Below, piece by piece: positions 9,322 to 17,375 of a stretch of 64,000 bases of DNA. The translations under genes were made by a program, and so were the position numbers. Every line of letters starts with the position of its first letter. Positions within the stretch are counted from its first letter, which is position 1. The DNA is from Thiodiazotropha sp040506195 (lineage in GTDB: Bacteria; Pseudomonadota; Gammaproteobacteria; Chromatiales; Chromatiaceae). The stretch spans positions 1-64,000 of the forward strand of contig JBEVXH010000014.1 in NCBI GenBank assembly GCA_040506195.1, given 5' to 3'. The notes under the pieces were generated by a model that saw only the letters and a program-made list of their open reading frames with translations, had not been told where the DNA came from and ran no database searches.

Positions 9322-10962
9322 GTGGAACGTGAATCGATGGAGTTTGATGTGGTGATCGTCGGCGCCGGCCCGGCTGGGCTGAGCGCGGCGATTCGTCTGA
9401 AACAGCTCAATGGTGATCTCAACGTCGTGGTGCTGGAGAAAGGCTCCGAAGTAGGCGCCCATATTCTCTCAGGAGCGGTGTTTGAGCCACGCGCCCTGAA
9501 TGAGTTGCTGCCTGACTGGAAACAGCGGTGTGCGCCTTTGAAGAGTGCGGTGGCGCGTGACGAAATATACCTGTTCCGAAGCGAGCGCAAGGCGTGGCGG
9601 CTGCCTCATGCATTCACGCCAAAGACCATGCGCAACTCAGGCAACTATATCATCAGCCTGGGCAGCTTATGCCGTTGGCTGGCTGAGCAGGCCGAAGCTT
9701 TGGGTGTCGAGATTTTCCCCGGTTTTGCCGCAGCCGAAATCCTGTTTGACGGGAACGGCGGGGTGCGTGGTGTGGCGACAGGCGATATGGGTCGCGACAG
9801 AGCCGGTAACGAAAAGGAGAGTTTCGAACCGGGCATGGAACTGCTGGGCCGTTATACGTTGTTTGCGGAAGGCGCACGCGGCCATCTTGGCGAGCAATTG
9901 ATCAAGCGCTTTGATCTGGCAAGGGATGCATCGGTTCAGCACTATGGACTGGGTATCAAGGAGCTGTGGGAGGTGGATCCCGATAAGCATCAACCGGGAC
10001 TGGTTGTGCATGGCGCCGGTTGGCCCTTGGGCAGGGAGGCTGCCGGTGGTTCATTTCTCTATCACATGGAGGGTAACCAGGTGGCGGTCGGCTTGATTGT
10101 AGATTTGAACTATGGCAATCCTTATCTCTCGCCCTTTGAAGAGTTTCAGCGGTTTAAGCATCAGGTTGTGATACGGCAGTATCTCGAGGGTGGCAAGCGC
10201 ATCAGCTATGGCGCGAGAGTGATTGCCAAGGGCGGCCTGAATGCCCTGCCTGAAGCGGCTTTTCCGGGAGGTTTGCTCATCGGTTGTGATGCCGGTACCT
10301 TAAACTTCGCCAAAATCAAAGGCTCACACACAGCGATGAAATCGGGCATGTTGGCTGCCGAGACGGTGGCCGAAGCATGCCAAACCGATAAAGATAGTGT
10401 TGTGACATTAGATGGCTATACCCAAAGGTTCGAGACATCATGGCTGCATGAGGAGCTGCACCGGTCACGCAACTTCGGCCCGGCTTTGCATAAGTTGGGC
10501 ACCTTGTGGGGTGGGGCGTATAACTTCATTGATCAAAACCTGTTTGGCGGCCGTCTGCCTTTTGATATCAGAGACAATGATGCAGACCACGAGCAGCTGA
10601 AGCAAGCAAAAGCGTGCCGGCCGATCGACTACCCAAAACCTGACGGCAAGCTTAGTTTTGATCGCCTGGGATCGGTTTTTCTCTCCGGCACCAATCATGA
10701 AGAGGATCAGCCTGCACATCTGAAACTGGCTGATTCAACGATACCGCTGACCACCAATCTGGCGCTGTATGACGCGCCGGAACAGCGCTACTGTCCAGCC
10801 GGTGTTTATGAGTTTCTGGAAGAGGAAAACGGCATGGTGAGGCTGCAGATAAATGCGCAAAATTGTCTGCACTGCAAGACCTGCGACATCAAGGATCCAA
10901 CGCAGAATATCACCTGGGTGGCGCCTGAGGGCGGTGGTGGGCCCAACTATCCCAACATGTAG
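9322..10962 (+). CDS. Electron transfer flavoprotein-ubiquinone oxidoreductase
   Basis: A membrane-associated FAD and 4Fe-4S protein (546 aa from this start) that oxidises reduced ETF and reduces ubiquinone. VVIVGAGPAGLSAAIRL is the dinucleotide-binding loop. The cluster cysteines are in NCLHCKTCDIKDPTQNITW near the C-terminus, a signature of the family. I prefer the GTG at 9322, eight bases after AGGAG, giving the N-terminus MERESMEFDVVIV; a GTG at 9313 overlaps the SD and an ATG at 9337 is the other option. Clustering with etfBA and the acyl-CoA dehydrogenase gives a self-contained route from acyl-CoA to quinone. Confidence 0.94.
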   Translation: MERESMEFDVVIVGAGPAGLSAAIRLKQLNGDLNVVVLEKGSEVGAHILSGAVFEPRALNELLPDWKQRCAPLKSAVARDEIYLFRSERKAWRLPHAFTPKTMRNSGNYIISLGSLCRWLAEQAEALGVEIFPGFAAAEILFDGNGGVRGVATGDMGRDRAGNEKESFEPGMELLGRYTLFAEGARGHLGEQLIKRFDLARDASVQHYGLGIKELWEVDPDKHQPGLVVHGAGWPLGREAAGGSFLYHMEGNQVAVGLIVDLNYGNPYLSPFEEFQRFKHQVVIRQYLEGGKRISYGARVIAKGGLNALPEAAFPGGLLIGCDAGTLNFAKIKGSHTAMKSGMLAAETVAEACQTDKDSVVTLDGYTQRFETSWLHEELHRSRNFGPALHKLGTLWGGAYNFIDQNLFGGRLPFDIRDNDADHEQLKQAKACRPIDYPKPDGKLSFDRLGSVFLSGTNHEEDQPAHLKLADSTIPLTTNLALYDAPEQRYCPAGVYEFLEEENGMVRLQINAQNCLHCKTCDIKDPTQNITWVAPEGGGGPNYPNM

Positions 10963-11028
10963 CGAACTGTATTGGTTATTTTGATCCGTGGCGAAATCTT
11001 TTTTTAAAGCAAGTTTGCTGGAGTTATT

Positions 11029-12216
11029 ATGAGCAATTCAAACGAGGTGGTTTTCCTCAGCGGCGTCAGAACCGCTATTGGTACTTACGGTGGCTCCCTA
11101 AAGGATCAACCTCCCGGTGATCTGGCTGCCATTTGCATTAAAGAGGCTCTCAGTCGAGCCGGTGTTGCGCCTGATGCGGTCGGGCATTGTGTCATGGGGA
11201 CTGTGGTGCCCAATGGGGCGCATGAGTTCTATCTTTCCCGCTATGCCGCGATAACGGCGGGCATTCCTCAAGAGGCGCCGGCGATGAACGTGAACCGTTT
11301 GTGCGGCAGTGGCCTGCAGGCCATTGTGTCGGCTGCCCAGAGCATACTGCTCGGTGATGCTCGGTGTGCCGTTGCCGGTGGCGCCGAGAATATGAGTCGT
11401 ACGCCTTACATTCTTCCTGCGGCGCGCTGGGGTCAACGCATGGGGGATGGGCAGATGATCGACCTGATGGTTGGTGCATTGAATGACCCCTTCGGCAACG
11501 GGCACATGGGCTGTACCGCCGAGAATCTTGCTGAACGCCATGGCATCAGTCGTGAAGCGCAGGATGCCTTGGCCGTTGAAGGACATAAGCGAGCGGCCAG
11601 CGCCATCGGGGAAGGACGTTTCAAAAGTCAAATTGTCCCGGTGGAGCTGAAGTCCCGAAAAGGTGTGAAGTTGTTTGATACGGATGAACATGTACGGACG
11701 GATATCGATGCAGTGGGTATGGCCAAGATGCGTCCGGTATTTCAGAGGGATGGTACGGTGACTGCGGCCAACGCCTCCGGCATCAACGACGCGGCAGCGG
11801 CATTGGTGCTGATGGAGCGGGGTGAGGCGGAACGCCAAGGTTTAAAGCCGATGGCCCGTTTGATCGGTTACACCCAGGTTGGCGTCGATCCCAGGTACAT
11901 GGGGATCGGTCCGGTTCCGGCCATACGTCAGCTGCTGGAGAAGACAGGGCTCGCTATTGCCGATATGGATACGATTGAAGTCAACGAAGCCTTTGCCGCT
12001 CAGGCCTTGGCCGTTGCACGAGAGTTGGATCTGCCTGAAGACAAATTGAATCCTAACGGCAGCGGTATCGCATTGGGCCATCCGATTGGTGCGACCGGTG
12101 CGGTACTTACCGTTAAAGCCCTGTATGAACTGGAGCGTATCGATGGCCGTTACGGATTGATCTCGCTTTGTATCGGTGGCGGGCAGGGTATTGCGGCAAT
12201 TATTGAACGGATTTGA
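11029..12216 (+). CDS. Acetyl-CoA C-acyltransferase (thiolase)
   Basis: A 395-aa thiolase that cleaves 3-ketoacyl-CoA with CoA, the last step of the beta-oxidation spiral encoded upstream. The acyl-accepting cysteine is C92 in NRLCGSGLQAI, the catalytic histidine H351 in GHPIGATGA, and the second cysteine C381 in LCIGGGQG. NEAFAAQ is also conserved. Sequence alone cannot decide between a broad 3-ketoacyl-CoA thiolase and an acetoacetyl-CoA thiolase; context favours the former. Its 3' end overlaps the convergent alanine racemase gene by 17 bp. Confidence 0.93.
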   Translation: MSNSNEVVFLSGVRTAIGTYGGSLKDQPPGDLAAICIKEALSRAGVAPDAVGHCVMGTVVPNGAHEFYLSRYAAITAGIPQEAPAMNVNRLCGSGLQAIVSAAQSILLGDARCAVAGGAENMSRTPYILPAARWGQRMGDGQMIDLMVGALNDPFGNGHMGCTAENLAERHGISREAQDALAVEGHKRAASAIGEGRFKSQIVPVELKSRKGVKLFDTDEHVRTDIDAVGMAKMRPVFQRDGTVTAANASGINDAAAALVLMERGEAERQGLKPMARLIGYTQVGVDPRYMGIGPVPAIRQLLEKTGLAIADMDTIEVNEAFAAQALAVARELDLPEDKLNPNGSGIALGHPIGATGAVLTVKALYELERIDGRYGLISLCIGGGQGIAAIIERI

Positions 12217-13351
12217 CGGTGTTTTGTTCAGGAAAAGCTGAACAGGCCCCAAGATATCGCCTCGCGTAGCGATTGCCCAGGCTGGTCAATATTTCATAAC
12301 CGATGGTGCCGGCGTCCTCGGCAATCGCGTCTACGCCGTCGATGGGGTCGATGAGGTCGATAAGCGTTCCTTCATGAATCTGCGTTTCGGGTATCTTGGA
12401 CGCGTCGATGGTGATGGTGTCCATCGAGACATTGCCCACAAGGGGTAGCTTGATGCCGTTGAGACGGACCGAACTCTGATTGCCCAGGCTGCGTAAATAG
12501 CCGTCAGCATAGCCAACGGACACTGTCGCGATGCGTGTGCGCTGACCGGCGGTCCAGGTATGTGAGTAGCCTACGGTGACGCCTGCATCGATAGCGCGTA
12601 TCTGAATTACCTTGCCTTGAAGCCGAATCACCGCACGCATGGGATTCGGCCGGCCTGCTATCGGGGCGACGCCATATAGTGCGGCGCCTGGGCGGGCAAG
12701 GTCGAAGTGAAATGCATTTCCAAGAAATATACCCGATGAATTGGCCAGGCTGGCTCTTTCTGCAGAGAGCTTTTTCAGGCCTTCGCTGAATCGTTCGAGC
12801 TGCCGTATGTTCATCGGATCATCATGGTCTTCCGCGCTGGCCAGGTGACTCATCACATATTTTATTTCAATTCCGTCGAGCAGTTCCGGATTAAGCGCGA
12901 GTACATTAATTTCACGGTTATCGAGACCCAGTCGGGCCATGCCGGTATCGAACTGCAATATGGCCGGCAATCGACGATCCAGCTGCCTGGCCATTTTTCT
13001 CCAACAATCTATCTGTGTCAGGCTGTTGAGTACGGGTACCAGATTATGGCTGATATACTCAATCTCAGCGCCCGGCGTGATGCCATGCAAGACGTAGAGG
13101 GTGGCATCGGTACCGAGCCTGGGCCGCAGTTCGATTGCCTCGTTAAGGTGAGCGACAAAGAAGTGACGGCAGCCTGCCTGGAACAGGGCTGGGGCGACCC
13201 TGTCGGCGCCTAAGCCATACGCATTGGCCTTGACCACTGCGGCGCATTCGGCTCCATCCAGTCTGCTTTTCAGTAACTGCCAGTTCTCGCAGATGGCATC
13301 CAGGTTGATGCTCAGTAGGGCTGCGGAGTTGGTCTCGACTCGATGGCTCAT
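12200..13351 (-). CDS. alr: Alanine racemase (Alr/DadX type)
   Basis: A 383-aa PLP-dependent fold-type III alanine racemase interconverting L- and D-alanine. The PLP lysine is K41 in VVKANAYGLGADRV, and the opposite-face catalytic tyrosine is in TVSVGYADGY. It is the last gene of a dadA-ridA-alr operon, 18 bp after ridA. This makes it likely to be a catabolic DadX-like racemase feeding D-alanine to DadA rather than only a cell-wall enzyme. No second alr is visible in the window, so this is inference. Confidence 0.93.
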   Translation of the reverse strand: MSHRVETNSAALLSINLDAICENWQLLKSRLDGAECAAVVKANAYGLGADRVAPALFQAGCRHFFVAHLNEAIELRPRLGTDATLYVLHGITPGAEIEYISHNLVPVLNSLTQIDCWRKMARQLDRRLPAILQFDTGMARLGLDNREINVLALNPELLDGIEIKYVMSHLASAEDHDDPMNIRQLERFSEGLKKLSAERASLANSSGIFLGNAFHFDLARPGAALYGVAPIAGRPNPMRAVIRLQGKVIQIRAIDAGVTVGYSHTWTAGQRTRIATVSVGYADGYLRSLGNQSSVRLNGIKLPLVGNVSMDTITIDASKIPETQIHEGTLIDLIDPIDGVDAIAEDAGTIGYEILTSLGNRYARRYLGACSAFPEQNTVKSVQ

Positions 13352-13369
13352 GTTTTTGCTCTGGCTTCA

Positions 13370-13759
13370 TTAAGCGAAAAGTCGGCGGGGGATTCTGGCG
13401 ATCGCTTCTATCTCAACCCGTGCGTTGGTCGGAAGGGCCGTCACCTGGACGGTAGAGCGGGCCGGACGATGCTCGCCAAAGCGTCTGGCAAAAACTTCGT
13501 TCATGGCGGTAAATTCGGCCAGATCGGTCATGAAGACCGTGACCTTGATGACTTGGTCGAGAGCGGTGTCGCTGTTGTCGAGTATAGCCTCGAGATTATC
13601 GAATACCTGCTCGGTCTGGATTGTAATGTCACCCTCGACTTTCTCGCCTGCAGCCGTGAGTGGAATCTGGCCGGAGGTATACAGCAGCGATTCGGTGGCG
13701 ATCGCCTGTGAATAGGGTCCAATGGCCTGGGGGGCCTTTGGTGTGGTGGTGATATGCAT
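13370..13759 (-). CDS. ridA: RidA family reactive imine/enamine deaminase
   Basis: A 129-aa YjgF/YER057c/UK114 protein. It contains GPYSQAIA near the N-terminus and the substrate-binding arginine in TNARVEIEAIA. RidA hydrolyses the 2-imino acids released by amino-acid oxidation. Lying between dadA and alr, it probably clears the 2-iminopropanoate that DadA makes from D-alanine, giving pyruvate and ammonia. Confidence 0.94.
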   Translation of the reverse strand: MHITTTPKAPQAIGPYSQAIATESLLYTSGQIPLTAAGEKVEGDITIQTEQVFDNLEAILDNSDTALDQVIKVTVFMTDLAEFTAMNEVFARRFGEHRPARSTVQVTALPTNARVEIEAIARIPRRLFA

Positions 13760-13812
13760 CGAAATGACTCCTATGTTTTCAAATGTTTTAACGGTTTATC
13801 GCCTGCTGTGTT

Positions 13813-15066
13813 TCAGCCGTATCGGTCCACGGTGAGGCCTTCAAGGCCGATCTCAGCTGCACGACCACTGACCAGGTCGGCCATGACGCGACCGGTGCCG
13901 GCTGCCATGGTCCAACCCAAGGTTCCATGGCCGGTGCTCAAATAGAGGTTATCGTAAGCTGTGTCGCCGATAATGGGTGTGCCGTCAGGTGTCATTGGAC
14001 GCAGGCCGGTCCAGAACTCTGCCTTGGAAACATCCCCTCCATAGGGGAATAAATCGCTCACTACAAACTCCAGGGTGCCCCGGCGGCGACCGTCGAGTTT
14101 TAGGTCATAGCCGGATAATTGTGCTGTGCCGCCGACGCGAATGTTGTCGCCCAGTCGAGTGACGGCGACTTTGTGCGTCTCATCCATAATCGTCGACTCG
14201 GGCGACAACGCTGCGTCTTCGACCGGGACGGTGATGGAGAAGCCTTTAACGGGATAGATGGGTAACCGGATACCGATAGGCTTGGTCAGCAGTGGCGAGT
14301 AGCTGCCCAGCGCCAAAATATATTTGTCGGCATGAACGAGACCGGCGTCCGTCTTGACGCCGGTAATCCTATCCCCTGCTCTTTCTATGCTATGAATGGT
14401 TTCACCAAAGCGGAACTCAACCCCATCGGCCTTGGCAATGCGGGCCAGTTCCCGGGTGAATTTGAAACAGTCGCCGGTTTCATCGCCGGGTAGACGCAAG
14501 GCACCGACAAACTTTTCCTTAACCGGCGCCAGACCAGGCTCATGCTCCAGATAGGCATCCCCCTCAAGCACCTGGAAGTCAATGCCGTATTGCTTGAGGA
14601 TCTCTACATCCTTGCTGATGCCGTCGAGCTGTTTTTGGGTGCGAAACAGCTGCAGGGTTCCCTGGGTGCGCTGGTCATATTCGATGCCGGTTTCGCTTCG
14701 CAGCTGTTTCAGGCAATCCCTGCTGTACTCGGCCAGCCGCACCATACGGCTCTTGTTGATCCGGTAGCGTTGCTCGGTGCAGTTACGCAGCATGCCCAGT
14801 CCCCAGCGCCACATGGCCGGATCGAGCATCGGTTTAATGATGAGTGGGCTGTGATGCATCAGCATCCATTTAATTGCCTTGATCGGAATACCCGGCCCGG
14901 CCCAGGGGGCGGAGTAACCGGGTGAGACTTCACCGGCATTGGCGAAGCTGGTCTCCAGCGCCGGACCAGGCTGGCGATCGATAACGGTTACCTGGTGGCC
15001 GTCACGGTTGAGGTAGTACGCCATTGAAGTACCGATCACGCCGCTTCCTAGGACGAGTACATGCAT
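13813..15066 (-). CDS. dadA: D-amino acid dehydrogenase
   Basis: A 417-aa FAD-dependent DadA that oxidises D-alanine and other D-amino acids to imino acids and passes electrons to the respiratory chain. The N-terminal FAD loop is MHVLVLGSGVIGTSMAYYL, and the DAO-family C-terminal motif FWTGLRPMTPDGTPIIGDT is present. GGAG lies seven bases upstream of the ATG. It is first in the dadA-ridA-alr operon and is divergent from the TyrR-type regulator across a 270-bp AT-rich spacer. Confidence 0.95.
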   Translation of the reverse strand: MHVLVLGSGVIGTSMAYYLNRDGHQVTVIDRQPGPALETSFANAGEVSPGYSAPWAGPGIPIKAIKWMLMHHSPLIIKPMLDPAMWRWGLGMLRNCTEQRYRINKSRMVRLAEYSRDCLKQLRSETGIEYDQRTQGTLQLFRTQKQLDGISKDVEILKQYGIDFQVLEGDAYLEHEPGLAPVKEKFVGALRLPGDETGDCFKFTRELARIAKADGVEFRFGETIHSIERAGDRITGVKTDAGLVHADKYILALGSYSPLLTKPIGIRLPIYPVKGFSITVPVEDAALSPESTIMDETHKVAVTRLGDNIRVGGTAQLSGYDLKLDGRRRGTLEFVVSDLFPYGGDVSKAEFWTGLRPMTPDGTPIIGDTAYDNLYLSTGHGTLGWTMAAGTGRVMADLVSGRAAEIGLEGLTVDRYG

Positions 15067-15336
15067 TCTGTTTCTCCAAAATCCGACATATGGGGCCCGA
15101 AGCCGAGATGGGTTGAGAGGTGTTGCCGTTGAGAGTGCAACCCCTGTGCCATTTATTAAAATTCAATAAAACCAGTGAGTTAGGCCTTTGATGGGCGATT
15201 TTGGCTGGATGTCTGTACTGAATTGATTACAAATAATATCCAAAATGTATAATATTACTTGCTAAGTTATTGTAATATATTGGATAATTATATTACGTAT
15301 TGAATTATATACACTGTATTGTAAAAGGTACGATCT
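15067..15336. promoter_or_regulatory. Divergent dadA / TyrR-type regulator promoter region
   Basis: A 270-bp spacer whose right half is strongly AT-rich. TATCCAA at 15237-15243 and TTGGATA at 15280-15286 form an inverted repeat spaced by about four helical turns, which could allow two dimers to bind and loop. TATAAT at 15248-15253 (plus strand) is a -10 candidate. I did not find a clean TGTAAA-N6-TTTACA TyrR box. Confidence 0.4.
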
Positions 15337-16872
15337 ATGCGTATCGATGTGCTCTTTTCTGATCGCGTAGGCATTGCGCAAGAGATCTTGGCCGCACTGG
15401 CTAACCGTCGACTAAACCTGACTGCGGTCGAGGTCGAGCCGCCCCACATCTATATCGATGCGCCCACCCTGAAGTCTTCAGAGTTTGAAACCCTCAGTGT
15501 GGGGCTGAACGAGATCGAGGGCGTCAATGCGGTCGAGGCGCTCTCGGTGATGCCTGGTACGCGCCATCGCCTCTACTTGGATGCATTGCTTGCATCCCAG
15601 GCCGATCCGGTGTTGGCTGTGGATGCCGAAGGTGTTGTGGTCGTGGCCAATGTGGCTGCGGAAAAGGCCGTCGATCTCGATATGCCGACCCTCACGGGGA
15701 TCGCTCTGAATGAGTTGTTCGGTGATAGCAGACTGGTGAGCGCCATGCTGAGTCTGGATAACCATCCGCCATTGAGGGAGGTGGAGCTGAGCGGGGTGCC
15801 GTTTCTTGTCGAAAGCCTGCCCTTGCAGGATCCCTCGGGGACGGTTGCCGGCGCAATGCTGACGCTTCACGCACCACATCGCATCGGGGAACAGCTCTCC
15901 GCCCTGCAGAATATCGATGCCGGAGATTTCGAGAGCATTTTGGGTGACTCCCATGAGATGACGGTGCTTAAACAGCGGGCTGCCCGCATGGCGCAGGTTG
16001 ATGCGCCGTTACTGATTTTCGGGGAGACCGGGACCGGCAAGGAACTCATTGCCCATGCCTGTCATGCGGTTAGCAGTCGGGGCAATGAGCCTTTTTTTGC
16101 GATCAACTGCGCCGCACTTCCGGAGAATCTGGCTGAGAGCGAACTGTTTGGTTATGCGCCGGGAGCGTTCACCGGCGGCCTGCGCAGCGGTAAGCCCGGC
16201 TTGCTTGAATTGGCGGACGGGGGGACCGTTTTTCTGGATGAGGTGGGGGAGATGTCACCCTACCTGCAAGCCAAGTTGTTGCGATTCCTGGGTGAGGGGA
16301 GCTTTCGCCGTGTTGGGGGCGATCGCGAAATCAAGGTCGATGTGCGCATCATCAGTGCAACCCACAGACCGCTCGAAGAGATGGTTGGCAAGGGGGCGTT
16401 CCGCCAGGATCTGTTGTTCCGCCTGAATGTGCTCAATCTGCAAGTCCCGGCGCTGCGTGACCGCACTGACGATATTTTGCCGCTTGCGCGGCATTTCATC
16501 GCCCGCTCATGCTCGCAGGCGGGGCGGTCGGAAGTGAGGCTTACATCCCGCGCCAGCGCCGCCCTGCTCACTAATGCATGGGCGGGTAATGTCAGGCAAC
16601 TTGAAAACGTGATTTTTCGCGCTGTCACCATGACGGAGCGCAACATTATCGATGCGGGGGATCTGGAGCTCGCCGGCGCTTACCACGAATCGGACTCGAT
16701 GGATATCGTTGATATCGATTCCCTCGATGGTGCTGTCGAGGCGTTTGAAAAGCACTTGCTTGAAACGCTTTATCCGAGCTTTTCATCGACCAGAAAACTG
16801 GCCAAACGGCTCGGTGTGTCGCACACGGCCATAGCTGTGCGATTACGTAAATACGGGATAGGGCAAGGATAA
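15337..16872 (+). CDS. TyrR/PhhR-family transcriptional regulator (ACT-PAS-AAA+-HTH)
   Basis: A 511-aa regulator. Residues 1-70 form an ACT domain (MRIDVLFSDRVGIAQEILA), about 78-190 a PAS domain, and about 205-440 an AAA+ sigma-54-activator-type domain. Walker A is GETGTGKE and Walker B is GGTVFLDEVGEM. The C-terminus is a TyrR-type HTH (STRKLAKRLGVSHTAIAVRL). TyrR-family members sense amino acids through ACT/PAS and control amino-acid catabolism and transport. The GAFTGA loop that contacts sigma-54 reads GAFTGG, closer to a working loop than in E. coli TyrR, so activation of a sigma-54 promoter cannot be excluded. Divergence from dadA suggests control of that operon. Confidence 0.88.
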   Translation: MRIDVLFSDRVGIAQEILAALANRRLNLTAVEVEPPHIYIDAPTLKSSEFETLSVGLNEIEGVNAVEALSVMPGTRHRLYLDALLASQADPVLAVDAEGVVVVANVAAEKAVDLDMPTLTGIALNELFGDSRLVSAMLSLDNHPPLREVELSGVPFLVESLPLQDPSGTVAGAMLTLHAPHRIGEQLSALQNIDAGDFESILGDSHEMTVLKQRAARMAQVDAPLLIFGETGTGKELIAHACHAVSSRGNEPFFAINCAALPENLAESELFGYAPGAFTGGLRSGKPGLLELADGGTVFLDEVGEMSPYLQAKLLRFLGEGSFRRVGGDREIKVDVRIISATHRPLEEMVGKGAFRQDLLFRLNVLNLQVPALRDRTDDILPLARHFIARSCSQAGRSEVRLTSRASAALLTNAWAGNVRQLENVIFRAVTMTERNIIDAGDLELAGAYHESDSMDIVDIDSLDGAVEAFEKHLLETLYPSFSSTRKLAKRLGVSHTAIAVRLRKYGIGQG

Positions 16873-17375
16873 TATTGTCGGCATCTGTTCAATCGCTCGG
16901 GTGTCAATTGCTTCCGCACGCTGCCCTGTCACGTCCTTGTGTTCCGGGATCGTTCTCATACATCTCCCGCGGGGCCTGTTTGTGCAGGGATTTTATCTTG
17001 CTCATCTGTGGATGGGCGTAGGCCTGGTAGCAAGCGAGTTCGAGAAATCCGTAGCTTGCCTCTCAGGGCGGTCTGCTGCGGCAGCCCCACCGGGCCGTCA
17101 AACGGCATGCGCGGGACTTCGGCGTCCGCTTCCAGCGTGCCGCGCAGCATGTAGAGGCTTAGGGTTTGTGTTACACCTTGCTGTACAGTAAATATATATG
17201 GGTTAAGTCGCGTTCATTTGCGGACAAAAAATCATTCGCGTGTTTTCGCGGCTTACTTATATATCTCACTACAACCAAGTCACAGACTCAGCGATTGAAT
17301 ATAGTGGGTGTCAGGTAACGGTATATCGAGTATAGGACTGCATCCCCTGCAAGAAAATAGGGCTATCATGGGGGA
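16873..17375. other. 503-bp intergenic region before lhr
   Basis: No convincing gene. The left part (to about 17150) is GC-rich and can be read on the minus strand as a 64-codon frame at 16956-17150 with no family I recognise and no good SD. It may be a decayed or repeated element. GGGGCCTGTT near 16973 resembles the start of the 29-bp dispersed repeat without the rest. The right part (17180-17340) is AT-rich and probably contains the lhr promoter. Confidence 0.4.

Noticed and set aside
12225..12244. Terminator hairpin TGTTCAG/CTGAACA between thiolase and alr
   Set aside because: No T tract follows on either strand and it lies inside the alr coding end, so evidence is too weak.
15067..15336. 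TyrR box in the dadA/regulator spacer
   Set aside because: TGTAAT and ATTACG-like pieces occur, but none has the TGTAAA-N6-TTTACA spacing.
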